A stretch of 64,000 nucleotides of DNA from Anastrepha obliqua (taxonomy: Eukaryota > Arthropoda > Insecta > Diptera > Tephritidae), in NCBI RefSeq assembly GCF_027943255.1, contig NC_072892.1:18313792-18377791 (forward strand), written 5' to 3'. Shown piece after piece: positions 25,201-37,200 of this stretch. A program made the translations under genes and the position numbers. Within the stretch, counting starts at the first letter, position 1, and every line of letters begins with the position of its first letter. The notes under the pieces are model-generated. The model did not search any database. It saw only the letters and a list, made by a program, of their open reading frames with translations, and had not been told where the DNA came from.

Positions 25201-28200
25201 GTTTCAAGGGCCGGTGTTGATTTTAAATAATATACAATTTTTTTTTTTAAATTATTATCATTTCTCTTTATTGTGATAATATTGCTTTGGCTCAATTACG
25301 TACGGAACAAAATATCGGCCGAATGTCCGCCACGGTCTCGGCGGCACACCTCCATCCGATGGTCCAAATTTTCGATGACGCTGAGGCATAATTGGAGTTC
25401 TATGCCTTTAATGTGCCTGATTATCTCATCCTTTAGCTCTTGAATTGTTGCTGGCTTATCGACGTACACCTTTTCTTTCAAATAACCTCAAAGAAAGAAG
25501 TCCAACGGTGTCGCTGACGTTTAGGTGTAGTTCACATTCAACATCGGCCCTTGAAATTTAAATTTAGATTCCTATCGCACCATGCCACGACGTTGTTGAG
25601 GTCTGATTGAAGATCATATGAATCAGACAGGTTTTGTATGGTTTCAAAAAATTTTGAAGTCGTCTGCACATTAAAGAAACTCAGAGAAATAAAAACATTC
25701 AGACATGTCATTAATAAAAATCACAAAGAACAAAGGGCCCAAAATGCTGCACTGAGGGACACCAGAAGAGGCAATAAAAGGATAAGAAGATACATTTCGA
25801 TAACAACTACACATTCATGATTGAAAAGTTACGAATTTATCAATTTAAGGAATGTAGAGTTAAATCCAAAACTTATTAATTTAGAGATTAATTTTGAGTA
25901 GCACACTTTATCGAAGGCCTTCGAAAAATCCGTATAAACTGCATCAACTTGAAGGCTATTATTGAAAGCCGACGTAAAAAAGTCTGAGAAAACAGCAAGA
26001 TTAGTGACAGTTAACCTACCAGCCATAAAACCATGCTGATTACTTGATATACGAGGTGTGTTCAAAAAGTATAGCGAATTTTGTGTTTTTTTTTTCAAAA
26101 ATTATTTATTTTATTTTATTCAATTATTGTGGTAACGCTTGTTCCAATATTCGAAGCATTTCAAAAAATCATTTTTTTTATCTTGTTCAGCTCCTCCTTC
26201 GATGCCGTCTTTATCTCGTCAATTGTAGCGTAGCGTCGTCCTTTCATAGGCCTCTTCAGTTTCGGGAACAAGAAAAAGTCACAGGGGGGCAGATCTGGGG
26301 AATACGGTGGCTGTGGCATCATTAGTGTGTTGTTTTTGGCCAAAAAGTCGCGCACAAGCAACGATGTGTGAGCAGGGGCGTTGGGCGTTATCGTGATGCA
26401 GGAGCCAATTTTTGTTCTTTCACAAATCCGGGCGTTTCTGGCAGATTGCTTGGCGCAAATTGCGCATAACTTGCAGGTAATATTCCTTATTGACCGTTTT
26501 ACCCTGTGGCAAGAACTCATGATACACAACGCCCCTGCAATCGAAGAAAACGGTAAGCAAAACTTTTACATTCGACCGAACTTGGCGCGCTTTTTTCAGT
26601 CTTGGTCGTTCGGCAGCTTCCATTAAGATGATTGAGCTTTGGTTTCCACGTCATAACCAGAAACCCACGATTCGTCACCAGTTATGACCCTCTGAAGCAA
26701 ATTTAAGTCGTGCGTAAGTGCGGACAGAGTTCAGATGTCAACATCTTATTAGCAATGTTCATGCGATGCTGCTTTTGGTCGAAATTGAACAGCTTTGGTA
26801 CGAATTTTGCGGCTACCCGTCTCATGCCCGAATCATTGAAAAAAATCGAATGGCTCGAGCCAATCGATGTGTCTAGGTCCTCAGCAACTTCTCTAACGGT
26901 GATTTGACGATTGGGCAATACCATTTTCTTCACTTTATCAATCTTTTCGTCTGTTGTTGAAGTGCTCGGGCGTCCGGCACGCTTTTTGTCGTTCACATCT
27001 TCTCGGCCTTCTGAGCACTTCTGCAAGCAAAGCAGCTGTCAACAATTAACTGAACGTTCAAAATGGCCGAACTCGTCGGCATGAGTGAGAGACATGAGTG
27101 CCAAATAATCGCCACAAAAAAATCGAAATTCGAATATATGTATGTTACCTGCGAAAATTCAAAATTCGCCATACTTTTTGAACACACCTCGTATTACGTT
27201 TTACAGCGAAGTACAATATAATATTTTTTTACAATAGACCGCTGAAAGTTTGGAAATAGGTCTGTAGTTCGCGTTGTCATTTTTATTCAACTCGATAAGG
27301 AAATTACCAGCAAACGTATTCTTTGTCACTTACCTCGATTTCGCTGTCCCAGTTAGCTACTGCTGCAGCTTATAGAACTTAAGTCAAAATGTGCAAGAAA
27401 TTTATAATAATTTAATTGATGATTTTTTATTGAACACTTAAAGACAAAAAGTGCAATACTTCAATTTAATTAATTAACGAAAATTCAGTTTTTATTTGTA
27501 TGTTATTTAAAAAAACCATTTATCTTCCTCATCATTTCCATTCATCTTTAATCGCTGATCCGTATTGTAAATTTCAATACTTGTTATGAAACCGTTCTAG
27601 TTTGCGCCTTTTTCGCAAAGCGTTTTCAAATCTTTCATTTTATTTAAAGCTATTTTTAATGCTCTATTATACAAAATCTATGATCCATCGCTAATAAAAT
27701 GATTGCTTCGTTGTGTCGTGAGATTAAACTTAGATTGCATTTTTTTTCTGAATTATCGAAGTATTCAGTGTAACTACTGGGCTATCTTTTTGGAGCTATT
27801 GAATTAAGCGTTATTTTTATTGGGGCAGGAAACATTTTTTTCCTTGTTGACTCCACTCGGGAGCCTAGGGCCTCGACAAGACTCAGTCTTGCGTTTGTTT
27901 CGTTAATTTATTTTGCTTTCTGGCAGGGTAGGTGATTAACCTGTCGCTTCGAGCAAAACGTTTGCAGTATTTGAATTCAGAATATTTCATTACTTTACAT
28001 TCATAACTTCTTGGATTTGTTCTCACGTTTAAAATAATGGTGAATCATTTACATTTCTTTGACGAGCAAAATCCTCTATAGTCCTATGAATAGAGTTTAC
28101 TGCGAGTTAACTATAAACAAACTTTAATAATCTAGAAATTGTAGAATTAGTAGTAGTAGAATTGGTAGTATAAGGTTGTCAAAAAAGTCTTGCGGTATTT

Positions 28201-31200
28201 TTATTGAATTTTCAATTGTTCATAAAATTGGTTATAATAATGCGATTTAAGTCAAATATGCGCCGTTTTGTTCGATGACGAGTTCCCAACGAGATGCCAA
28301 TTTCATAATGCCCCTCTTATAGAAGCTCGCTTCCCTATTGTCAAAAAACTCGGAGAGCCAATTTTCACAGGACTCTTGTGGACAAGCTCGTTCGCCATGG
28401 ACACTTGGTGCGAAATCCGGACTATACGGTGGATGCAAAAGAACCTCCCATCCGAGCTCCCGGAGCTTCTGGCGCGTCACCAAAGATGTGTGTGTCCTGG
28501 CGTTGTCCTGATGGAAGACAATTCGGCCTCTGTTGATCAAAGATGACCTCTTCTGCATGAGTGCTGCATTCAAGCGGTCCAGTTGTTGGCAGTACAGGTC
28601 CGAATTGAGCGTTTGGCCATAGGGGAGCAGCTCATAGTGGATGATTCCCTGCCAATCCCACCAAACACACAGAAGAACCTTCCTGGCCGTCAATCCAAGC
28701 TTGGCCACCGTCTGGGCAGCTTCACCGCTTTTCGACCACGACCGTTTGCGCTTCACGTTGTCGTAAGTGACCCACTTTTCATCGCCAGTCACCATCCGCA
28801 TCAAAAACGGGTCGATTTTGTTGCGATTCAGAAGCGATTCGCATGCATCCATACGGGCAAAAATGTTTTTTTGCGTCAAGTCGTGTGGCACCCATACATC
28901 GAGCTTCTTTTTGAATCCAAGCTTCTTCAAATGGTTTATAACGGTTTGATGACTCATGCCCAGCTCTTGGCCGATGCTACGGCTGCTACTATGCCGGTCT
29001 CTTTCGATCAATTCAGCGATTTTATCGCAATTTTTGACAACAGGCCTTCCGGACCGTGGCGCATCTTCGATCACCTCTGCACCAGAACGAAAACGTTGAA
29101 ACCATCGTTGTGCGGTGGAAATGGAAACTGTATCGGGTCCATAAACTGCACAAATTTTATTGGCAGCATGAGATGCATTTTGCCTTTATCGTAGTAGTAC
29201 TGTAAAATATGCCGTATTTTCTCTTTATTTTGCTCCATGTTTGCGACGCTATAACTCACGAACGACTGAAAGCAAACAACAATTAATCAAACACGTGTTA
29301 GCACGTGAAAAGAGCTTTCCAAAAAGCTCTAGCGTGAACCGATGCGACGAATACAACTAGAACTACGCGCTTGCAAAGACAAGCTTGCGGAAATACCGCA
29401 AGACTTTTTTGACAACCTTATATTTTATTTCAATTTGCTAGTACTTAAAAAAAAATAGTAAATGCAATGATGTCTGAGTCCGTAATGTAATGCGTCCACC
29501 CTCGTAAAAGAGATGTCGCTGTTGATATGTACTATTTTTGTGTTCGCTCTCGTAATATACTGCTGATTTGAAGGTGTATATGTAAGGTCTCGATCAAAAT
29601 AGTTGAAATTCGTTTGAGATTTAGTTGGAAATTCATAAAATGGGTCGATTGTCGCTTGAACAATGTTGGAAGATATTAAACTCAAAAAACAAATAATTAC
29701 CCGAAATCTAGATATCAATTCGCCAACTAGTTTGCCAACTTTCTAGCAATTTTTTTTTCCTTGTCCACTCCTCTCGGGAGCATAGAGCCTTGACGAGACT
29801 CTTCCATCGTACACGGTTCTGTGGTGTTGTTTTTGTACCTGTTTTGTCGGCATCTACTAGTTCCCGCAGTATCGACCTTCTCCAAGTGTTTTTTGGTCGA
29901 CCGCGACCTCTGCTTCCTTGCGAGTTCCAGTCCAGTGCCACTCTCGTGATGCTACCTGGTGGTTTTCTCAATGTGTGACCTATCTTTCGCCACTTTCTGC
30001 GTCTGATTTGCCTGAGGATGGATTCTTCGTTCGTTAATCTCCACAGTGCATCGTTACTGATGGTGTTTGACCAGAATATTCTGCAGATGAGGCGGAGGCA
30101 TTTGTTGATGAAGGATTGTAGCCTCTGTGTGATGGTGTTAGAGGTCAGCCATGTTTCGCTTGCGTACGGACTTCAGGCATGAGCCGAATATTCGTAGTTT
30201 AGTGCGCCTGGAGATTTGGGAACTCCCCCATACTGTATGCATTCGCCCGCTTTCTTTAGCCTGCAGTTGACATCTTCATCTGCTCCACTATCTGTCGTGA
30301 TGATGCAGCCTTTCGACGAATTCCACCGAACATCCGTCAACCAATATCTGTCTTGCGTTATTGTGGTTAACTCTCATGGCCTTGGTCTTGGCGATGTTGA
30401 CCTCCAGTCAGACAGTGCGTGCCAGCGCGACTAGTTTGTCCGCCTTCGCTTGTATGTCAGAGAGTTTGTGAGAGAGGAGGCAGATGTCATCGGCGAAGTC
30501 CAGGTCCTCAAGATGCCTGGTGAAACTCCATACGATGCCTTTTTTGTGCAGGGCCACTTGGCTCATGATGTCATGTAGGACTATGGCAAAGAGAAGGGGC
30601 GACAGGACAACCTTGCCCTACGCCTGCGTTGCTGGTGAATGGAGTTAAGAATGAAAATTTTGAGTTAAGAACTTTTAATACCCGGTTATAAGGGCTTTCG
30701 CAGTAAAGTGTGAGGATAAATCTAGGGATTGCCTTCCTGTTTCTGCAGTTTTTTTGCCTCGCGTACCGGTAAGACTTCGCTTATGCTGTTGATCAACAAT
30801 ATATTGTGTTTTTTTTTTTCAAGAGTGCGTTGACTGTGGATGTGCTCTGGCTGCAGACGATGAATTTCTTACCTTATACGAGGCGAGCTTCATGTAGCGC
30901 CCCCGCTTCTTCTGTGAGTAAAGAGCAGTTCGGTGTTAAAGAACCGAATATACATATTTTAAGCCATAAGCTTTATGAAATCCAAATGGGTAACGGAGGT
31001 GTGTTATATAAATAAAAAATTAAAATACCTCATTGACTTGGTAGAAGTAGTTTAGGCTGTACCCAATGCTATACAAAACGCTTAAATACAACAATAATTG
31101 ATAATTGAGTGGCAGACATACACTGAAATCATTTGAGACTTATTATTTATTATTAATTATTTATTTCTATTAACTATTTTGAGTGGATGGATCACTTGAA

Positions 31201-34200
31201 CTTGTTGCCACCTCAGAAGTACCTGATTTAGTAGTTTTAATTGGTATTAAAAGCGTTTTGTATGCGACCCTCAGCGAGAGTAAATAATTGAGTGAATCAG
31301 CGGATTCGTTGCTGTGGTATGATATTTAATGGTTGTAATATTTTATCCCTCTACTAATCTATACACACATATGTGTGTCTGTGTGTATGTAAGTGAACTT
31401 ATTTGGTTGCTCTCTATTGGTTTATGTTCGTCCTTTCAGGCACGCGGCCATTGAATTGAATCGCAAAAGTCAAATGGTTTCGGAGGCCGTGGAGGAAGTG
31501 CTGAATTTGGTGGATAAGGCGACTGAGACTTTCAAGCAAATCGCCGGCGATGATGTTGTCACATTGTTTGACGGTATGACTTAGTACACGTGAATTCGTA
31601 CGAATGTATATACTTATTATTATATTAATGTATATGTATATTAGGGTGGGTCAATTTGTAGGGATTGACTTTTTTAATGTCGTTTCTAGCACAGTCGGAT
31701 TCAAAATGAAATTATAAGAAACAAAGTTCATTAGTGCAAAGCTCTTAAAGTTATTTTCAAGTCCCCCAACTTTTAAACTATACGAAGTTGAGATTAATAT
31801 TTACTAGACTTTTATGGATGTTACTTTTGTAATACAAGCTTGGTTTTGGGAATTTTTTGGTACAAAGAATTTATTTTTGATATCCATTTTTTCTGTACAG
31901 AAAGGCAAAATGGCGCTACAAAGCAAATTATATGTAATTTTTTATATGCAAATCAAACTAAAACCTGCAAAATTTTTTTTTTTTAATGTTATCGTCACCT
32001 AGCGTCGTCTTAAAAATAAAAATAAATATTAAAAATAAATTTTTGTCGCGCTACAAAGTAAATTTTATGTAATTTTTTAATATTTTATTGGAAAAAGTGT
32101 CCACATGTATTGGTGCCCAACTAAGTTCTCGCTGTTTTTTGGATGAAAATACAACTTTATTCTAAAAAAATGGTTACAAGTGAATCATTGAAAGTATTGC
32201 TCACCGCTGGCTACTACTTTTGCCCATCTTTCTGGTAGATCTCATATACCGTCGCGGTAAAACTGTTCATCTTTTGAGGCTATCCACGGATCAAGCCCTT
32301 TTTTATGTATTCATGTGAGCTGGTCAGCTAAGCCATGTGCCATCGATCGGAACAGGTGATAATCGGACGGCGCAATATCTGGAGAATATGGCGGGTGGGG
32401 TAGGATTTCCCATTTCAGTGTTTTCAGGTACGTTTTAACGGGTTTGGCAACGTGAGGCCGAGCTTCGTCATGCTGTAGAATCCCCTCTCCACGTATTGCG
32501 GCCGCTTCTCGCGCAGTGCTCGGCTCAGTCGCATCAACTGAAGTCGATACCGACAACACCAACTTGGTCCCACCGAATACATAGCATAACCTGCGCAGCG
32601 TGAATATTCGGCCGATGCGACGACGTAGAAGCATGTCCACATGATTTTCTTTTCTTTGGAGTGCTGTAATGAATCCATTTTTCATCACCCATCACAATAC
32701 GATGAAGAAAACCCTTCCTTTTTTGCCGGTGGAGCAGTTGTTCACAGGCGAAAAAACAACGTTCAACATCCCTTGGTTTTAACTCATAAGGAACCCAAGT
32801 CCACTGTTTCTGAATCATTCTCAAAGCATGCAATCGCTTGGAAATGGATTGACGGGTAACTTCTAATACTGAAGCAAGCTCTTCTTGCGTTTGACATGGA
32901 TCCTCATTGAGCAATGCCTCCAGCCTTCACTTCAGCGTCTTTGAAGGTTTTTGGCCTTCCTTCACGCGGATAGTCGTCAACATTAAAATCACCGTCTTTG
33001 AAGCGAGGGAATCAATCTCGGCACGTTGTTTCACTTAAAGTGGCATCTCCATAAACTCTTGTAGCTCTCGATGCGCTTCAGCCGCCGTTTTTTTCGAATG
33101 AAAGTGGAAAATCCACACTTCCCGCAAATGACGATTATTCGGCACAAAATCAGACATTTTCACAAAACCAAGAGTATATGATACCAAAACAAAATCACTA
33201 ATGTGTCGAAACATTTTATTTACCATATGTCTAAGCTTATGACGTTTAGGTTATGTTAGAATCGACTAGCACACACTGCTGGCGGCATCCATTGACAAAC
33301 AGCGGGAACTTAGTTGCGCACCTAAACATTTTTTTTTTTAATTTTATCATCACCTAGCTGTTCTTGAAATAAAAATAGATATTAAAAATAAATTTTTGTC
33401 CCGAAAAATCCCCAAGCACAAAAAATTGCATTTATGGTACTTAAGTAAATATTAATTTCTGTATTATATATTTTTTTCCATTTACTCCGTAGTGAAGCAT
33501 TGGACCACAGTTTCCATATTAACTTCATATTAATTAAATTTAGCATCTTTTAACATTTGCTCCTTTAATTTTATGAAGAATGCGAATCTGCTCCGAACGA
33601 TATTAAAAAGTTGACCCACCCTAATATTTACGTTATCCATATTTATGTGTTTTTATGTATCCAAATGTTTCACCTTAAATTATATGGTTCATTATTGCGG
33701 CTAGCAACATCGCGAAATCCAACTCAACCATCATCGGCGCGTAAGGGCGAGGAGGAGAGTGGTGCTGCAGCGTCAGGTGCTGCTGCTGGCGCCAAAGAAA
33801 ATGGTGCTAGTGGGGGCGGTGGCGGTGGCGGTGCTGCCGGTCAGCAGCAGGATTGGAGCATTTTATGGTCTTGTTTTGAGAATCCACTAACTCTCCTCTC
33901 GACCACCGAGAGTCTACCCAAGGGTATGCAGGTAAATAGCCTATTAGTGTGCTGAGCAAGCGGCAGCATCTTTTATTGCTTTGCCCTTTCTTGTATTGTT
34001 AACTTGCGCTTTAGGATATGGTGTGCAACGCTGTAGTGGAGATGCGACGCTATTACAGTCGAAAGGTGATTGATGTGCTGATTAAGGTGATACGTGGCAC
34101 TTTGGACACTATCAGGCGTCGTTTCATCGCCGACGAGAATGATTCCATACCGAAGAAACCGATATTCGCCCTGCATGCACAACTGCAGATCCCCATTGTA

Positions 34201-37200
34201 GTGATCAAACCGAATCTGGATGAGCTGCAAGAGATACTGATAACGGCTGGCAAAAATATTACCGGCATTGCCAAAGGCGTTGCACAGTGGACAAGCGGCA
34301 AAGAGCCGGCAAGTATACTCCTAAGCTGATGCCGATTTATTCTACTTATAATTTGGCTGATCTTTGTATGCATATTTTGTCTTCTAACAGCAAGTATCGA
34401 CCACGCCACAGCCGCGCATTGGTCGTAATCACAACACCGGAAATCGGGCGCGTCGTCGCAAGCTCTACACGCTGGCTTCGGAAGAGCGCCCGCAAATGCC
34501 GCATATGCTGAAATCTTTTTATGCCGCCATCATGGATAACAAAGAGGTGGCCAAGGCATTAAATTTGCTATCGAATTGCACCAAGAATATTAAACCAGAG
34601 ATACAGACCTACATAAAGCGTTGGAAACCCTACCATTTTCTCTGGAAGAACGACCGCACAACGCGCCAGCTAATGGAGTTTGGCTTACAAGAGTTTGAGA
34701 CGACTTTGCGTTGCTTGGCCGAGTTGGACGCCAATCTGCTGGTGGAGCCTGAAATGGAAGTGTTTGGCCAGTGTGTAGCCGTTTACAATGAGCGCCTCAA
34801 ATATGGCTTGGCAATTGAGATCAAGTGTGAGTAAATGGCGTGAAAATAAGTAAATGGCGGGCGAAAATGTGTAACTGTATAATTTAGTATTGAATCGTAT
34901 GAATGCGTGGAGGGGAGCGAATGCAATCAATTCAAGCTCTTATAAACGAATTTCTATTGTTGTTGAGTGCTGTTATTGATTTTCTGCTAACTGTGGGCAA
35001 ATTCGCAAATCGCACAATCGCATGCAAATGCCTTTCTTTGAAGTATAAATTGGCACTCGTTATACTATGTTTTTCTTTCGTGAAATTCATAGCAGCAACA
35101 TTTCCAAATGCGCTGAATGCAGAGCTGGAGGTTTCTACTAAATTACACAAATATAATTTTTGGCTTAATAGCTATTGGCAAGCGCATGAAAATTGTTATA
35201 AGGTGCGTTTCATAATCATAAGACACCACTAATTTTTCTAAGTATTTTAATTTATAGGTTTCAGAGGAAAATAAAAAATTTCACATATCGATTAAAGTAA
35301 CAAAAGTTTCATTACAGAATTTAGAATTTTTTTTATACAGAAAGAAAACGTATTTCCAGGCGTTTCAAAATAATAAGACACTGTTTAATTAAGTGATCGT
35401 TTAACAAAAGTATACTTTTTTCGAATTTTTTTTTTCTGTCGTCTAGAATACTGTAGTATTCTGTGGAAGGCGCCCGCGTAGCCGAATGGGTTGGTGCGTG
35501 ACTACCATTCGGTATTCACAGAGAGAACGTCGGTTCGGATCTCGGTGAAACCCCAAACTGAAGAAAAATATTTTTCTAATAGCGATCGCCCCCCCGGCAG
35601 GCAATGGCAAACCTCCGAGTGTATTTCTGCCATGAAAAAGCTCCTCATAAAAATATGTGCCGTTCAGAGTCGGCTTGAAACTGTAGGTCCCTCCATTTGT
35701 GGAACAACATCAAGACGCACACCACAAATAGGAGGAGGAGCTCGGCCAAACACCCAAAAAGGGTGGATGCGCCAATTATATATATATATACATATGGAAG
35801 CATAATTTGCTTTAGTGACACAAAATAACCTTTTTTCCATCGATTCTGCTAACTTTTTAAGTAAATTTACATCTAGAGAAGCCCATTCTGCCTTAATTGC
35901 CGCTTGAAGCTCGTTGGTCTTGGCAAAATGGCGACAAAATGGCATAAGCTCTTCTGTCTAATATACCCCAAATGTTTTCTATTGGGTTTAGATCCGGAGC
36001 ATACGCCGGCCAGTCCATAGTTTCTATGCAACAATCGGTCAAATACTGCCTTGTTTCCCTGCTTACGTGGATTCGGGCGTTGTCTTGCTGAAAAACGAAG
36101 GGCACTTCCCGATTATCCCGAATAAAAGGAAGGAGATTATTTTCCAAAACGTTTTTGCCGTCCCCACTATTCACTCGCGATGATGTAAACTGTATATCAA
36201 AAGTTGCTTTCGATGTAAATGCGCCCCAAATCATAACAGAACTTTCCCCGAAGTTCGCTCGGGAAATAAGAGATCGGGGGTTCTTGCGCAAATCTCTCCG
36301 ATAATTTAAAAAACCATCGGCTCCATCAAGTTTCCATTTTTTCCATCTCAAAATATAACCTTTTTAAAAAATAATATAAAATTGGGCAACATTAAAAATA
36401 TTCCAAGTATCTCACTGTATCCCAGTTGCTGTCTAAGTGTTTTTCTGCAAACTGAAGACGCGCCAGCTTGTGCAGTAGCAAAAGATGGGGTCCTTTTCTT
36501 ATTCCTGATAATTCTAAATGATTGCACCTCTGTAATGTGCGCCAAACTGTTGTTTTTGAAACCTTATTTGGAACAACAGCGGCCAAGTTGGCGCAAAACT
36601 TAGTCGAGTTAGAAGGTTTTCTTATGATTGCTCGTGACATCTTGATGTTCTCGACTTGGTAGTGATAATTTTCTTCCAATGGGCATCAAAATGTTGTAAT
36701 TCTCAGGATTCCGTAAAAAATTCCAGATAACAACGACTTCTGACTTGACCTTGTAGGTCAAAATTTTTCCACGCTCCTCTTGTGATAATATTGAACCCCT
36801 CGGCATTTTAGGTTAAATTGAATAAAATTATAATTAAAGTCATCCAAAACAACAATCAGTCCCTTCTATCTCTTCAGAATCTTATTTTCGACTAGTGTCT
36901 TATCATTATGAAACGCCGAAAAGACTAGCAAAAGTGCAGCTTCTTGGAAAAAGATAACGGTTCTACAAAATAGAGTGAGCTTTCGCACCAGAAACAATTG
37001 CTGGAAGTCTTAAGTCCATCACTGTTAAAATGACGCCAAATAAAAGCTACTCCGCAAAGTAAAAGTGAGCTTATGGTAGTTCAAGAATTGTACACCAAAG
37101 GTGTCTTATGATTATGAAACGCACCTTAGTTTACTATGTTTAGCAGAGACACCATCGTAGGCTAATCGACGACCATTTAATTTTTGAGACTTTGTAGCAC

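Larger units (their letters stand above)
22480..27330 (-). mobile_element. Non-LTR retrotransposon (LINE) split by three later insertions
   Basis: Pieces of one minus-strand RT gene occur in order: RT N-terminal part at 27200-27330 ([18 protein letters not shown]), RT core at 25560-26045 ([52 protein letters not shown]), LNVKKC at about 25175, and the C-terminal part at 22650-22890 ([31 protein letters not shown]). Between them lie a mariner (26052-27191), a MITE (25189-25560) and a jockey element (22897-25106). The clade is not resolved. Confidence 0.8.

Noticed and set aside
35479..35545. A functional tRNA gene
   Set aside because: A and B boxes are present, but the sequence belongs to a repeated SINE with a body, an AT tail and a target duplication, and a proper cloverleaf with anticodon stem was not seen.
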